Part shown: in pieces, positions 1 to 6,318 of the stretch
How positions within the stretch are numbered: the stretch's first letter is position 1
Layout of the letters: each line of letters begins with the position of its first letter
DNA from: Alkalicoccus chagannorensis DSM 18086
GTDB taxonomy: Bacteria > Bacillota > Bacilli > Bacillales > Salisediminibacteriaceae
Direction: 5' to 3'
NCBI RefSeq assembly: GCF_000429725.1
Contig: NZ_AUCK01000014.1
Coordinates: forward strand, 37,774 to 101,773
DNA: 64,000 bases
Made by a program: the position numbers and the translations under genes
The notes under the pieces: model-generated
Told to the model about the DNA's origin: nothing
The model's input: the letters and a program-made list of their open reading frames with translations, nothing else
Databases searched by the model: none

Positions 1-432
1 GAAGGCGAGGTATTCGATTTTTCGGTCCGCCTGCGTGAGTCGCTCACTCAGAATGTAGACGGTCTTATACAGAAGGCCGGGATAGCGGAAAGCGATGGAA
101 CGCATTTCCGGTGCAGGCAGCCGCCAGACGACCGTTTCTTCGATAGCTGCAACCGAGGCGGTTCTCACACTGCTGTAATGGAAAACTTCGAGCTCACCGA
201 CGGCCTCCCCGGGGAACTGGTGCCCGAGAACCATCTGTACGCCATGATACTCGCGGAAAATTTTCAGTGTTCCTGAGCGGACAACGTACATGCTGTCTCC
301 ATGATCTCCTTCGAAATACAGGACTTGTTCTCTGGCTAGGTGGATTTCTTCTGTGAAAGAGTCGAGCAGTTCTTTTTCATCCAGAGGAACAGATTCGTGG
401 AAAAAAGGCGTGTAGAGCACATGGTTGTACAT
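1..432 (-). CDS. Crp/Fnr-family transcriptional regulator, N-terminal part (cut by window edge)
   Basis: The minus strand is open from an ATG at 432 to the window edge, 144 codons. A GGAGG ribosome site lies 8 bases before the ATG. The protein begins MYNHVLYTPFFHESVPLDEK and carries the cyclic-nucleotide-binding jelly roll of Crp/Fnr proteins: 'YFEGDHGDSMYVVRSGTLKI' at about residues 39-58, then 'GHQFPGEAVGELEVF', then the start of the long dimerisation helix ('ILSERLTQADRKIEYL'). The helix-turn-helix would lie beyond the edge. No Cys cluster of the Fnr type is visible in the part present. The effector and targets cannot be told. The family call is firm; the subfamily is not. Confidence 0.8.
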   Translation of the reverse strand, partial: MYNHVLYTPFFHESVPLDEKELLDSFTEEIHLAREQVLYFEGDHGDSMYVVRSGTLKIFREYHGVQMVLGHQFPGEAVGELEVFHYSSVRTASVAAIEETVVWRLPAPEMRSIAFRYPGLLYKTVYILSERLTQADRKIEYLAF

Positions 433-514
433 GGGTCAGCCTCCCTGTCATTTTTCTGTATTGTACCATATTTCCAACTTTTGTACATTTATTACTCAGA
501 GAGGATGATGTCTT

Positions 515-1000
515 ATGAACCGTCATTTATGGACCGACTTTTATATTACGAAATTACCGGAACTTGGCTATTCCCAGTGTCTGACGAGGCTGTTTGAGAG
601 CAGCGGAGATCAGGACGTCTACTGCGGGGAGGCATCCATCTTTTTATTTCCTCCGTCGATGCGCCGGCATGTCGGCATGGTTGAGGCAGCGGCTCACGTC
701 TCGGATGACGTAGTGGAAGCCGTACGTGCCTTCCATCTGGAAAAAGACATGCACCACACGGGTACCGTGGCGGTCATCGGCCGGGTGCATGTTGAAGAGG
801 CGGTACGCGGCCGCGGCCGTGGTACATGGTTTGTCGAGGACGTGGTGGATTCGCTGACCGATCTGCAGGTAGATGCCGTGACCGTGCTGCCGGACCTTGG
901 CAACACGGTGTTCCGCCAAAAAACGGAGGACATGTTTGCCGCTGCCGGATTTCAGACGGTGGACGGCCGTGCGCCGGGCGTCATGAAGCGGGTGCTCTAG
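515..1000 (+). CDS. Small protein with GNAT acetyltransferase-like features
   Basis: The 161-residue protein starts at an ATG preceded by a GAGG-type ribosome site. The stretch 'HVEEAVRGRGRGTWFVEDVV' at about 92-111 resembles motif A of GNAT acetyltransferases (a beta strand, then R-G-x-G-x-G/A, then a helix that binds acetyl-CoA). The following 'VDAVTVLPDLGNTVFRQ' and 'MFAAAGFQTV' fit the next strand and the usual 'GF' near the C-terminus. The N-terminal half is not recognisable. It is divergent from the Crp/Fnr gene, with about 80 bases between the two starts, so the regulator may control it. The substrate is unknown; call it GNAT-like. Confidence 0.5.
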   Translation: MNRHLWTDFYITKLPELGYSQCLTRLFESSGDQDVYCGEASIFLFPPSMRRHVGMVEAAAHVSDDVVEAVRAFHLEKDMHHTGTVAVIGRVHVEEAVRGRGRGTWFVEDVVDSLTDLQVDAVTVLPDLGNTVFRQKTEDMFAAAGFQTVDGRAPGVMKRVL

Positions 1001-1050
1001 TACAGCCCTTTGGGGAAGAAGGGCCCGGCCGGCGAAGGCAGTCATGTCCC

Positions 1051-1090
1051 TAAAAAACAGAGAGCCCGTCCACGGAGGACGGGCTCTCTG
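1051..1090 (-). terminator. Rho-independent terminator downstream of the sulfurtransferase
   Basis: A perfect 14-bp stem (CAGAGAGCCCGTCC, 1058-1071, paired with 1077-1090) with a 5-base loop. On the minus strand it is followed by a T-run (1052-1057). It lies about 115 bases after the sulfurtransferase stop. It may also stop transcripts of the plus-strand gene ending at 1000. Confidence 0.8.
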
Positions 1091-1113
1091 ATTGATTCGT
1101 CATTCTAGCTGTT

Positions 1114-1192
1114 AGGGAAGAACAAACACTCTGTTCTTCCCTTTGTAATCCTGCAGCGACGCCGCCCACCGCTGCGCGCAAAAGGCGCTGCT
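1114..1192. repeat. Dispersed intergenic repeat, GTTCTTCCC / CTGCAGCGACG family, copy 1
   Basis: An inverted pair AGGGAAGAAC / GTTCTTCCCT (1114-1123, 1133-1142) is followed by CCTGCAGCGACGCCGC and GCAAAAGGCGCTG. The same ordered blocks recur at 9291-9377 and 50383-50470, and partly at 34411-34480, 35969-36040 and 54617-54690, always between genes. No coding potential is evident. Confidence 0.6.
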
Positions 1193-1203
1193 TCTTTTTT
1201 CTA

Positions 1204-2070
1204 TCAGCCGGATTCCATCGGCCTGTTGTCATCCGAGGCCCATTCGGTGATCGAGCCGTCGTAGACGGACACTTCCGGCTGCCCGATCGCGTGGAGCAGC
1301 ATGGCATTCCAGGTAGCTGCAATCCCGCCGCCGCAGTAGGCAATGACTTTTTTGTCCGGGTCCGGCAGGCCGGCTGCAGCGAACGTCTCTCTCAGCGCTG
1401 CTTCCTGCGGTGGGCCGTGTGCCGGACATAGGTCATGGAAAAAAATATTTTGACTGCCGGGAATGCTGCCGGGGCGTGGATAGGTCGATGTCTCTCCTCG
1501 GTGGTCAGCAGGCGACAGGCAGTTCATCAGCAGGATCCCGGGATCGTGCAGCGCCTGCTCCACATCCGCTGTGGACGCATACCAGCCTGGAGCAGGGCGC
1601 CCAGCGAAGCTGCCGGGTGCAGGAGTGACGGCACCTGATTCGAGCGGCCGGCCTTCTTCTTCCCACTTCGGCATCCCTCCTGCCAGGACGTATACGTTCT
1701 CGTGCCCTGCCAGCCGGAACTGCCACCAGAGTCTGCTCGCCCAGTCCGATGCCTCCGAGGTGCCTGCGACATCCGGACCGCGGTCATAAATCACGATCGT
1801 GCTGTCATCCGAAACACCGGCGGCTGCGGCAGCCTCGGCAAAGGCCGTATGTCCAAGTGCGGTGAACGGATAGGGAGAAGCCGTATCCGAGAAATCCCGG
1901 AGCAGGTCAGCAAACACGGCTCCAGGGATGTGTGCCTGCTCATAGGCACTACGCCCGCCGGTCACCCGCAGCCCTTCGCTCGTCTCTTCCATAAAAACCG
2001 TCGCGTCGAGCAGTGTGATGCGGTCCTGCTCCTTTTCGACAAAGTCAGTCGTGGCAAATACTTGGTGCAT
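1204..2070 (-). CDS. Sulfurtransferase, two-domain rhodanese (thiosulfate/3-mercaptopyruvate type)
   Basis: A 288-residue protein of two tandem rhodanese domains. The first has the usual 'HIPGAVFADL...FAEAAAAAGVSDDSTIVIYD' layout and no active Cys. The second has 'IPGSQNIFF' and the catalytic loop 'YCGGGIAAT' near residue 250, where the Cys carries the persulfide. The enzyme moves sulfur from thiosulfate or 3-mercaptopyruvate to cyanide or thiol acceptors in the cytoplasm. The ATG at 2070 was chosen because AGGAGG lies 8 bases before it. The frame stays open upstream, but that extension shows no rhodanese sequence. It is monocistronic, with a terminator at 1051-1090. The CGGG loop leaves the exact donor open. 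Confidence 0.88.
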   Translation of the reverse strand: MHQVFATTDFVEKEQDRITLLDATVFMEETSEGLRVTGGRSAYEQAHIPGAVFADLLRDFSDTASPYPFTALGHTAFAEAAAAAGVSDDSTIVIYDRGPDVAGTSEASDWASRLWWQFRLAGHENVYVLAGGMPKWEEEGRPLESGAVTPAPGSFAGRPAPGWYASTADVEQALHDPGILLMNCLSPADHRGETSTYPRPGSIPGSQNIFFHDLCPAHGPPQEAALRETFAAAGLPDPDKKVIAYCGGGIAATWNAMLLHAIGQPEVSVYDGSITEWASDDNRPMESG

Positions 2071-2096
2071 GCCGGATCCCTCCTGAAAAGTTTTTT

Positions 2097-2127
2097 CAAC
2101 AAGGTGGCTTTTGAAGCCGCCTTGTTG
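2097..2127 (-). promoter_or_regulatory. Hairpin in the leader of the sulfurtransferase mRNA
   Basis: A 12-bp stem (CAACAAGGTGGC with one G-T pair) lies about 15 bases upstream of the AGGAGG of the sulfurtransferase. It has no T-run on the minus strand, so it does not look like a terminator. It may protect the 5' end or affect translation. I recognise no riboswitch class. Confidence 0.4.
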
Positions 2128-2206
2128 AGCATGATCTCTCTCAAGAATAACGCGGGGATGCTTCCATGACAAAAGAGATGTTTCTGAAAAAATCAGGCGC
2201 AGGAGC

Positions 2207-2233
2207 TTAACATTATTGAACATCTGCCGATAC
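2207..2233 (+). promoter_or_regulatory. SigD-type (flagellar sigma) promoter of the first fliD
   Basis: TTAA (2207-2210), exactly 15 bases, then GCCGATAC (2226-2233). This fits the SigD consensus TAAA-N15-GCCGATAT with two mismatches. The predicted transcript start is near 2240, about 78 bases before the fliD start codon. Confidence 0.75.
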
Positions 2234-2256
2234 GAGGGGTAGAGAAAACGGTACTG

Positions 2257-2296
2257 AAAACAGAAAAAGCGTGCCTCGGCCGCCTTTTTCTGTTTT
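2257..2296 (+). terminator. Terminator-like hairpin inside the fliD leader
   Basis: A perfect 13-bp stem (AAAACAGAAAAAG with CTTTTTCTGTTTT, 2257-2269 and 2284-2296). Its 3' arm forms a near-continuous T-run that leads into TTTATTT and the AAAGGAGG of fliD. It lies downstream of the predicted SigD start, so transcripts for fliD must read through it. See findings. Confidence 0.6.
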
Positions 2297-2317
2297 TTAT
2301 TTAAAGGAGGAACCACA

Positions 2318-3904
2318 ATGGATGGTGTGAATCGAATGACCGGCTTTGCATCCGGCATGGATATCAATCAGCAGGTGGCGGATATGATGCGAGCGGAGCG
2401 TCAACCACTCGAACCAATGCAGCAGGATCTGCGGGAGACAGAGATGAAAATTGATGAGTACCGGGACATGAACCGGAAATTCCTCGAATTTGATGACAGT
2501 ATCCGCGAAAGCATGATCCGAACGAACACGCTCTCGAGCCGGGAAGCGGAGAGTTCGGATGAGTCGCTCGTCTCGGCCTCGGCCACCTCAGCCGCTGGAG
2601 AAGGTTCCTACACTGTCTCGGACGTCTCCCTGTCCCAGCAGGAAGTTCGTGCTTCGGATGGAGCGATCGTGAATGATACGGAGAACTTTGATCCATCGAT
2701 GCCGATACGGGAGCAGCTGGAGATGATCGATGGCATGGAAGAAGGGGAAGACCTCACGTTTGCCATCGCCACGTTCAACGAAGCGGGAGAACAAATAGCG
2801 AGAGAGTTCGAGATCGGAGACAACGACTCGATGAATGACGTCGTGAACGGGATGAACAACTCGGACCTCGGTATTCAGGCTTTCTTTGATCCCGGTTCGG
2901 GGCAGATGTCGATTCAGCGGAGTGAAGAAGGTGTCTTTAATCCTGATGAGGAAGGGGAAATCCTCTTTGGCGCCATGGACGGCGGCGAGTTTACGGCAAC
3001 GGAGGACGGCCTGATGACATCAGCCTTTCAATTTTCCAACGACGACGCCCCGGTTCAGGCCGCATCGAATGCGACCTTCAATCTTAATGGAATCGACATG
3101 GAGCAGCAGGGGAACACATACAGCGAGAATGGTCTGAACCTGACGCTGAATCAGTCGTTTGAAGACCAGTCGGTGCGCATCGATGTCGCTGCGGATGACG
3201 ACCGCATTTTCGACACCGTCATGGGCTTTGTCGAAGATTACAACGAGCTCGTCGGAACGGTACAGGAAAAAACGAACGAAGAGTACTTTCGGGATTATGC
3301 GCCCCTTACCGACGAACAGCGCCGTGAACTGGATGAATCCGAGGTGGAGCTGTGGGAAGAGCGTTCCAACAGCGGTCTCCTGCAGCGGGACAGCATTCTT
3401 ACAAGCGGTCTCAGCAGCATGCGCCAGCAGATGTATCAAACTGTCGAATCCGATCAAATGGACGCTTCGTTCAATCAACTGACGGAAATCGGTATCACCA
3501 CCACGTCGGACTTCCGGCAGGGCGGTATCCTGGAAGTGGATGAAGATGAGCTGCGCGCGTCAATTGCCGAAGATCCGGACGCTGTCGAGAATCTGTTCCG
3601 CGGAGATGGGGATACACCGGAAGAGCGTGGGATTGCCCGAAGGGTCCTCGACAGCACGTCGGATGTGATGGCGCAGATCGGCGAACGAGCCGGCAGAACC
3701 GACCTCGCTCAAAATGAATCTTTTACGCTGGGACGCGAATTTGAGCAGCAGCAGGACCGTATCTCCAACTTCGAACGACGAATGGACCAAGTGGAGGAAC
3801 GCTATTGGAGCCAGTTCACCCGCATGGAGCAGGCGATGGCCGAAGCGAACAACCAGCAGCAGCAGATGATGTCGCAGATGGGCGGCATGGGCGGCCAGAT
3901 GTAA
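2318..3904 (+). CDS. fliD: Flagellar hook-associated protein 2 (filament cap) FliD, copy 1
   Basis: A 528-residue FliD, the pentameric cap that folds flagellin at the filament tip. The N-terminal D0 segment 'MTGFASGMDINQQVADMMRA' (residues 7-26) is diagnostic. The C-terminal half holds 'VEDYNELV', 'LTEIGITTTSDFRQGGILEVDEDEL' and the heptad-rich end 'ISNFERRMDQVEERYWSQF', followed by a Gln/Met/Gly tail. The start has AAAGGAGG 7 bases upstream. The protein is very acidic. A SigD promoter precedes it and a terminator follows, so it is a single-gene unit. A second, longer FliD lies at 6319-8106 with the same conserved blocks. The usual neighbours fliS and fliT do not follow directly here. Confidence 0.93.
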   Translation: MDGVNRMTGFASGMDINQQVADMMRAERQPLEPMQQDLRETEMKIDEYRDMNRKFLEFDDSIRESMIRTNTLSSREAESSDESLVSASATSAAGEGSYTVSDVSLSQQEVRASDGAIVNDTENFDPSMPIREQLEMIDGMEEGEDLTFAIATFNEAGEQIAREFEIGDNDSMNDVVNGMNNSDLGIQAFFDPGSGQMSIQRSEEGVFNPDEEGEILFGAMDGGEFTATEDGLMTSAFQFSNDDAPVQAASNATFNLNGIDMEQQGNTYSENGLNLTLNQSFEDQSVRIDVAADDDRIFDTVMGFVEDYNELVGTVQEKTNEEYFRDYAPLTDEQRRELDESEVELWEERSNSGLLQRDSILTSGLSSMRQQMYQTVESDQMDASFNQLTEIGITTTSDFRQGGILEVDEDELRASIAEDPDAVENLFRGDGDTPEERGIARRVLDSTSDVMAQIGERAGRTDLAQNESFTLGREFEQQQDRISNFERRMDQVEERYWSQFTRMEQAMAEANNQQQQMMSQMGGMGGQM

Positions 3905-3971
3905 GCACACGCCCGACAACCTTTTACGCTGTGAACGGCGGACTCAAGTTCCGCCTGGATATAGGAATTTC

Positions 3972-4016
3972 AAGCACTCCCTTCGAAGCAGCCGCTTCGG
4001 AGGGAGTGCTTTGTTT
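3972..4016 (+). terminator. Terminator after fliD copy 1
   Basis: An 11-bp stem (AAGCACTCCCT / AGGGAGTGCTT) with an inner GAAGC/GCTTC pairing, followed by TTTGTTT. It ends the fliD transcript. Confidence 0.85.
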
Positions 4017-4163
4017 GAATAAATAGCAGGCTGTTGGCGGCTTCCGCAGCTGCTCGGGAAGGATGAAGAACCCATGCTTGCCGTATCCACCGTTCCGGTC
4101 CAAAGGCGATCTGCGCTTTTAAGCATTAGTGGAAAAGGGGGAGTTTTTCATTCGTGTGACTGC

Positions 4164-4332
4164 ACGTCCGCTCGGAGTGACCGTTCCGGTGCGCGAAACG
4201 TCCGCTCCGGCACCTGGAGTGACCGCCCAGAGCCGTAGTGACTGCTTTTCGCTGCTGAACGTCTGCTGCGGTCTGCTGAGTGACCGCCCGCTGCAGCTGA
4301 ACGTCCGCTCTGGCAGCACGAACGTCCGATCG
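4164..4332 (+). repeat. Array of about 8 degenerate 21-bp repeats
   Basis: Two related words alternate: AACGTCCGCTC and AGTGACCGCCC. Aligning the central C-C/T-G gives starts at 4181, 4202, 4223, 4242, 4263, 4284, 4305 and 4326: steps of 21 bp except one of 19. The 19-bp step breaks any reading frame, which argues against coding. A related array in the opposite orientation lies at 34035-34137. The rest of the 3905-4451 gap holds only the fliD terminator and no gene I can support. Confidence 0.7.
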
Positions 4333-4451
4333 GCTCCCAATCCGGCATCCACGCTGACCGGCAGGATAAAATGCCTTCTTCGCAAACGCCTCTTATGGCA
4401 TGGAAGTCAAGGCCTCCTCTATCGGCCCGTTCCCATGGCTCTTCCACCGGC

Positions 4452-4480
4452 TTGACAGAAAGATAACGGTGAGGTAAAGT
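4452..4480 (+). promoter_or_regulatory. SigA-type promoter of the tetR-transporter operon
   Basis: TTGACA (4452-4457), 17 bases, TAAAGT (4475-4480). The predicted start is near 4487-4492, immediately before the operator palindrome. Confidence 0.75.
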
Positions 4481-4492
4481 AGAAAAAGTTAA

Positions 4493-4509
4493 TGACTGAC
4501 GGTCAGTCA
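4493..4509. promoter_or_regulatory. TetR-family operator, perfect palindrome
   Basis: TGACTGAC-G-GTCAGTCA: two perfect 8-base half sites around one base, at the predicted transcript start. This is the classic operator shape of many TetR/AcrR repressors, so the adjacent TetR protein probably represses its own operon. Confidence 0.8.
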
Positions 4510-4543
4510 CTAAACATCATTCATGTATTGGAGGTGAACGGCG

Positions 4544-5128
4544 ATGGGAGAGCACCCGGCCAAATACGAAGCGCTCCTGGAAGCAGCCAAAGCGATTATT
4601 GAAGAAGACGGCTTTGATCAGACTTCCGTATCGAAAGTGACGGAGCGAGCCGGCACAGCCAAAGGCACGTTCTATCTTTATTTCCAGTCAAAAAAAGAGC
4701 TCGTCCCGGCGATTGCCCAGCAGATCCTGGAAGAACAGCTCGCCCGTATTCAGGAAGCTGCCGGGGAAGAGCCGGAGCGGCGGCAGCTGCTCGAGTCGAT
4801 GATCCGCGTCACCTTTGCGATGACGAAGCAGTATAAGACGCTGATCACGTTCTGCTATGCCGGCATTTCGCTGTATTATTCGTTTGAACGCTGGGAGGCG
4901 CTGTATGAGCCATACAACCGCTGGCTGTCCGGCGCCTTTGCGCGGCTGCAGGAAGAAGGGAACGTCATGGATGAGCTGGAACCAATGCAGCTCGTGCACT
5001 ATACGATCGGGCTGGTCGAACATGGAGCCGAAGGGCATATCCTCTCCCGAGCCGTAGAGCAGACGGAGGACGAAGCCGTCTCCAGGCTCCTGCTTATCAC
5101 CGATAAAATGATCCGGCCTTCCAAGTAA
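4544..5128 (+). CDS. TetR/AcrR-family transcriptional regulator
   Basis: A 194-residue protein. The N-terminal helix-turn-helix is typical: 'ALLEAAKAIIEEDGFDQTSV' followed by 'VTERAGTAKGTFYLYFQSKK', about residues 9-50. The rest is an all-helical ligand-binding and dimerisation domain with several aromatic residues ('TFCYAGISLYYSFERWEALY'). The start has GGAGG 9 bases upstream. The operator at 4493-4509 and the 32-base gap to the transporter gene suggest a self-regulated regulator-transporter pair. The inducer is unknown. Confidence 0.9.
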   Translation: MGEHPAKYEALLEAAKAIIEEDGFDQTSVSKVTERAGTAKGTFYLYFQSKKELVPAIAQQILEEQLARIQEAAGEEPERRQLLESMIRVTFAMTKQYKTLITFCYAGISLYYSFERWEALYEPYNRWLSGAFARLQEEGNVMDELEPMQLVHYTIGLVEHGAEGHILSRAVEQTEDEAVSRLLLITDKMIRPSK

Positions 5129-5160
5129 GGCCGGCAGGAAATTATGTTGGAGGAGACATC

Positions 5161-6078
5161 ATGAACGAAGCAAAGGAAAAAAACGTATTGTGGATGTCTG
5201 TGATTGCAGCCATTTTATTCAGCGGGGCCGGTATTGTGTTCGGTCTCCTGTTCCAATCGCAGATGATTTTATTTGATGGACTATACTCGCTGATCAGTGT
5301 CGGCTTGTCCTACTTGTCGCTGCTGGCGGCTTCGTTTATGTCGAAAGCAGACTGGGAACGCTACCCTTTCGGCAAGGACATGGTCCAGCCGCTCGTGATT
5401 CTCGTCAAGTATACGGTCATTCTGCTGCTCGTCCTCGCCTCGCTCACAGCGGCCGCTGTGGCTGTTCTGCAGGGGGGACGGATGATGGATGTCGGGCCGT
5501 CCTTTGTCTACAGCCTGATTGGCATGGCTGCCTGTGCCGGGGTCTGGCTTTATCTGCGCTGGCGTTCTGTGCGGGGGACCTCGGCCCTCGTGAAAGCAGA
5601 GTCTGATCAGTGGATGATGGACTCCATGATCAGCGTCGCTGTTGCTGTCGGATTTCTGGTGGCTTTTCTGATGGAGCAGACGGGCACCGCTACGGCGCTG
5701 GTTCCTTACGTGGACCCGGTGATGGTGATCCTCGTCTCTGTCTATTTTCTCCGCTTTCCACTGAAGGAAATGAAAGCAGCACTCGCTGAAGTGCTCGAGA
5801 TGCGTCCGTCGGATGAAGTCCGGCAGGATATTGCCGCCGTCGTGAGCGGCGTAGAAGAAGCGTATGCGATCTCCGAAACGTTTCTGCGGGTGACGAAGGT
5901 CGGCAGAACGATCTGGGTCGAAGTTGATTTCGTCGCTGAGCCGGATACCCCGCTGGATTCGCTGCGTGTACAGGACCAGATCCGTGAGCAGATCGCATCG
6001 GGAATGAACGGCCTTGCTCCGAAAAAATGGATGACCGTTTCGTTTATGCACAACCGCCGCTGGGCGGTAGAAGAATAA
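5161..6078 (+). CDS. Cation diffusion facilitator (CDF)-type membrane transporter
   Basis: A 305-residue protein with about five or six hydrophobic segments and a soluble C-terminal domain. 'LFDGLYSLISVGLSYLSL' (about 38-55) matches CDF helix 2, and 'ESDQWMMDSMISVAVAVGF' matches helix 5 with a DxxxD pair where CDF proteins place their metal site. Helix 2 shows one clear Asp where CzcD-type proteins have two ligands, so the metal specificity may differ. GGAGGAGA precedes the start. It is co-transcribed with the TetR gene. Likely role: proton-coupled efflux of Zn, Co, Fe or Mn. The C-terminal part (about 215-300) fits the ferredoxin-like CDF domain. Confidence 0.78.
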   Translation: MNEAKEKNVLWMSVIAAILFSGAGIVFGLLFQSQMILFDGLYSLISVGLSYLSLLAASFMSKADWERYPFGKDMVQPLVILVKYTVILLLVLASLTAAAVAVLQGGRMMDVGPSFVYSLIGMAACAGVWLYLRWRSVRGTSALVKAESDQWMMDSMISVAVAVGFLVAFLMEQTGTATALVPYVDPVMVILVSVYFLRFPLKEMKAALAEVLEMRPSDEVRQDIAAVVSGVEEAYAISETFLRVTKVGRTIWVEVDFVAEPDTPLDSLRVQDQIREQIASGMNGLAPKKWMTVSFMHNRRWAVEE

Positions 6079-6092
6079 GGCTTTTCTATAGT

Positions 6093-6128
6093 GGCTTTAG
6101 CCCGGTTGAGGGTCTAAAGCCCTTTTTT
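6093..6128 (+). terminator. Terminator of the tetR-CDF operon
   Basis: Stem GGCTTTAG / CTAAAGCC (6093-6100, 6114-6121), then a T-run at 6123-6128. It separates this unit from the following fliD. Confidence 0.85.
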
Positions 6129-6139
6129 GCGTGAAACAG

Positions 6140-6167
6140 TGAAGACTTCCGATGACAAGGCCGATAA
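6140..6167 (+). promoter_or_regulatory. Possible SigD promoter of the second fliD
   Basis: TGAA (6140-6143), 16 bases, GCCGATAA (6160-6167). The -10 element is close to the SigD consensus; the -35 and spacing are each slightly off. Confidence 0.45.
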
Positions 6168-6318
6168 TAGAAGCAGAGAGAAAGAGTAAAACCGATTGAA
6201 GACCGAAGGAGCAGGGCGGACGGGGGAAAAGACGGAGGCCGCTGCGGGCACAACGTTTGCTCGAAAGACTGCCTGGAGGCTGCTTCCACAACAGAATAGA
6301 GGTAAAGGAGATGGCGAT

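Noticed and set aside
2130..2317. A possible c-di-GMP or other riboswitch upstream of fliD
   Set aside because: None of the conserved riboswitch core words are present; a SigD promoter and a single hairpin explain the region.
4129..4510. Overlapping open frames on both strands of the 21-bp array
   Set aside because: They encode low-complexity seven-residue repeats created by the array, and the 19-bp step breaks the period.
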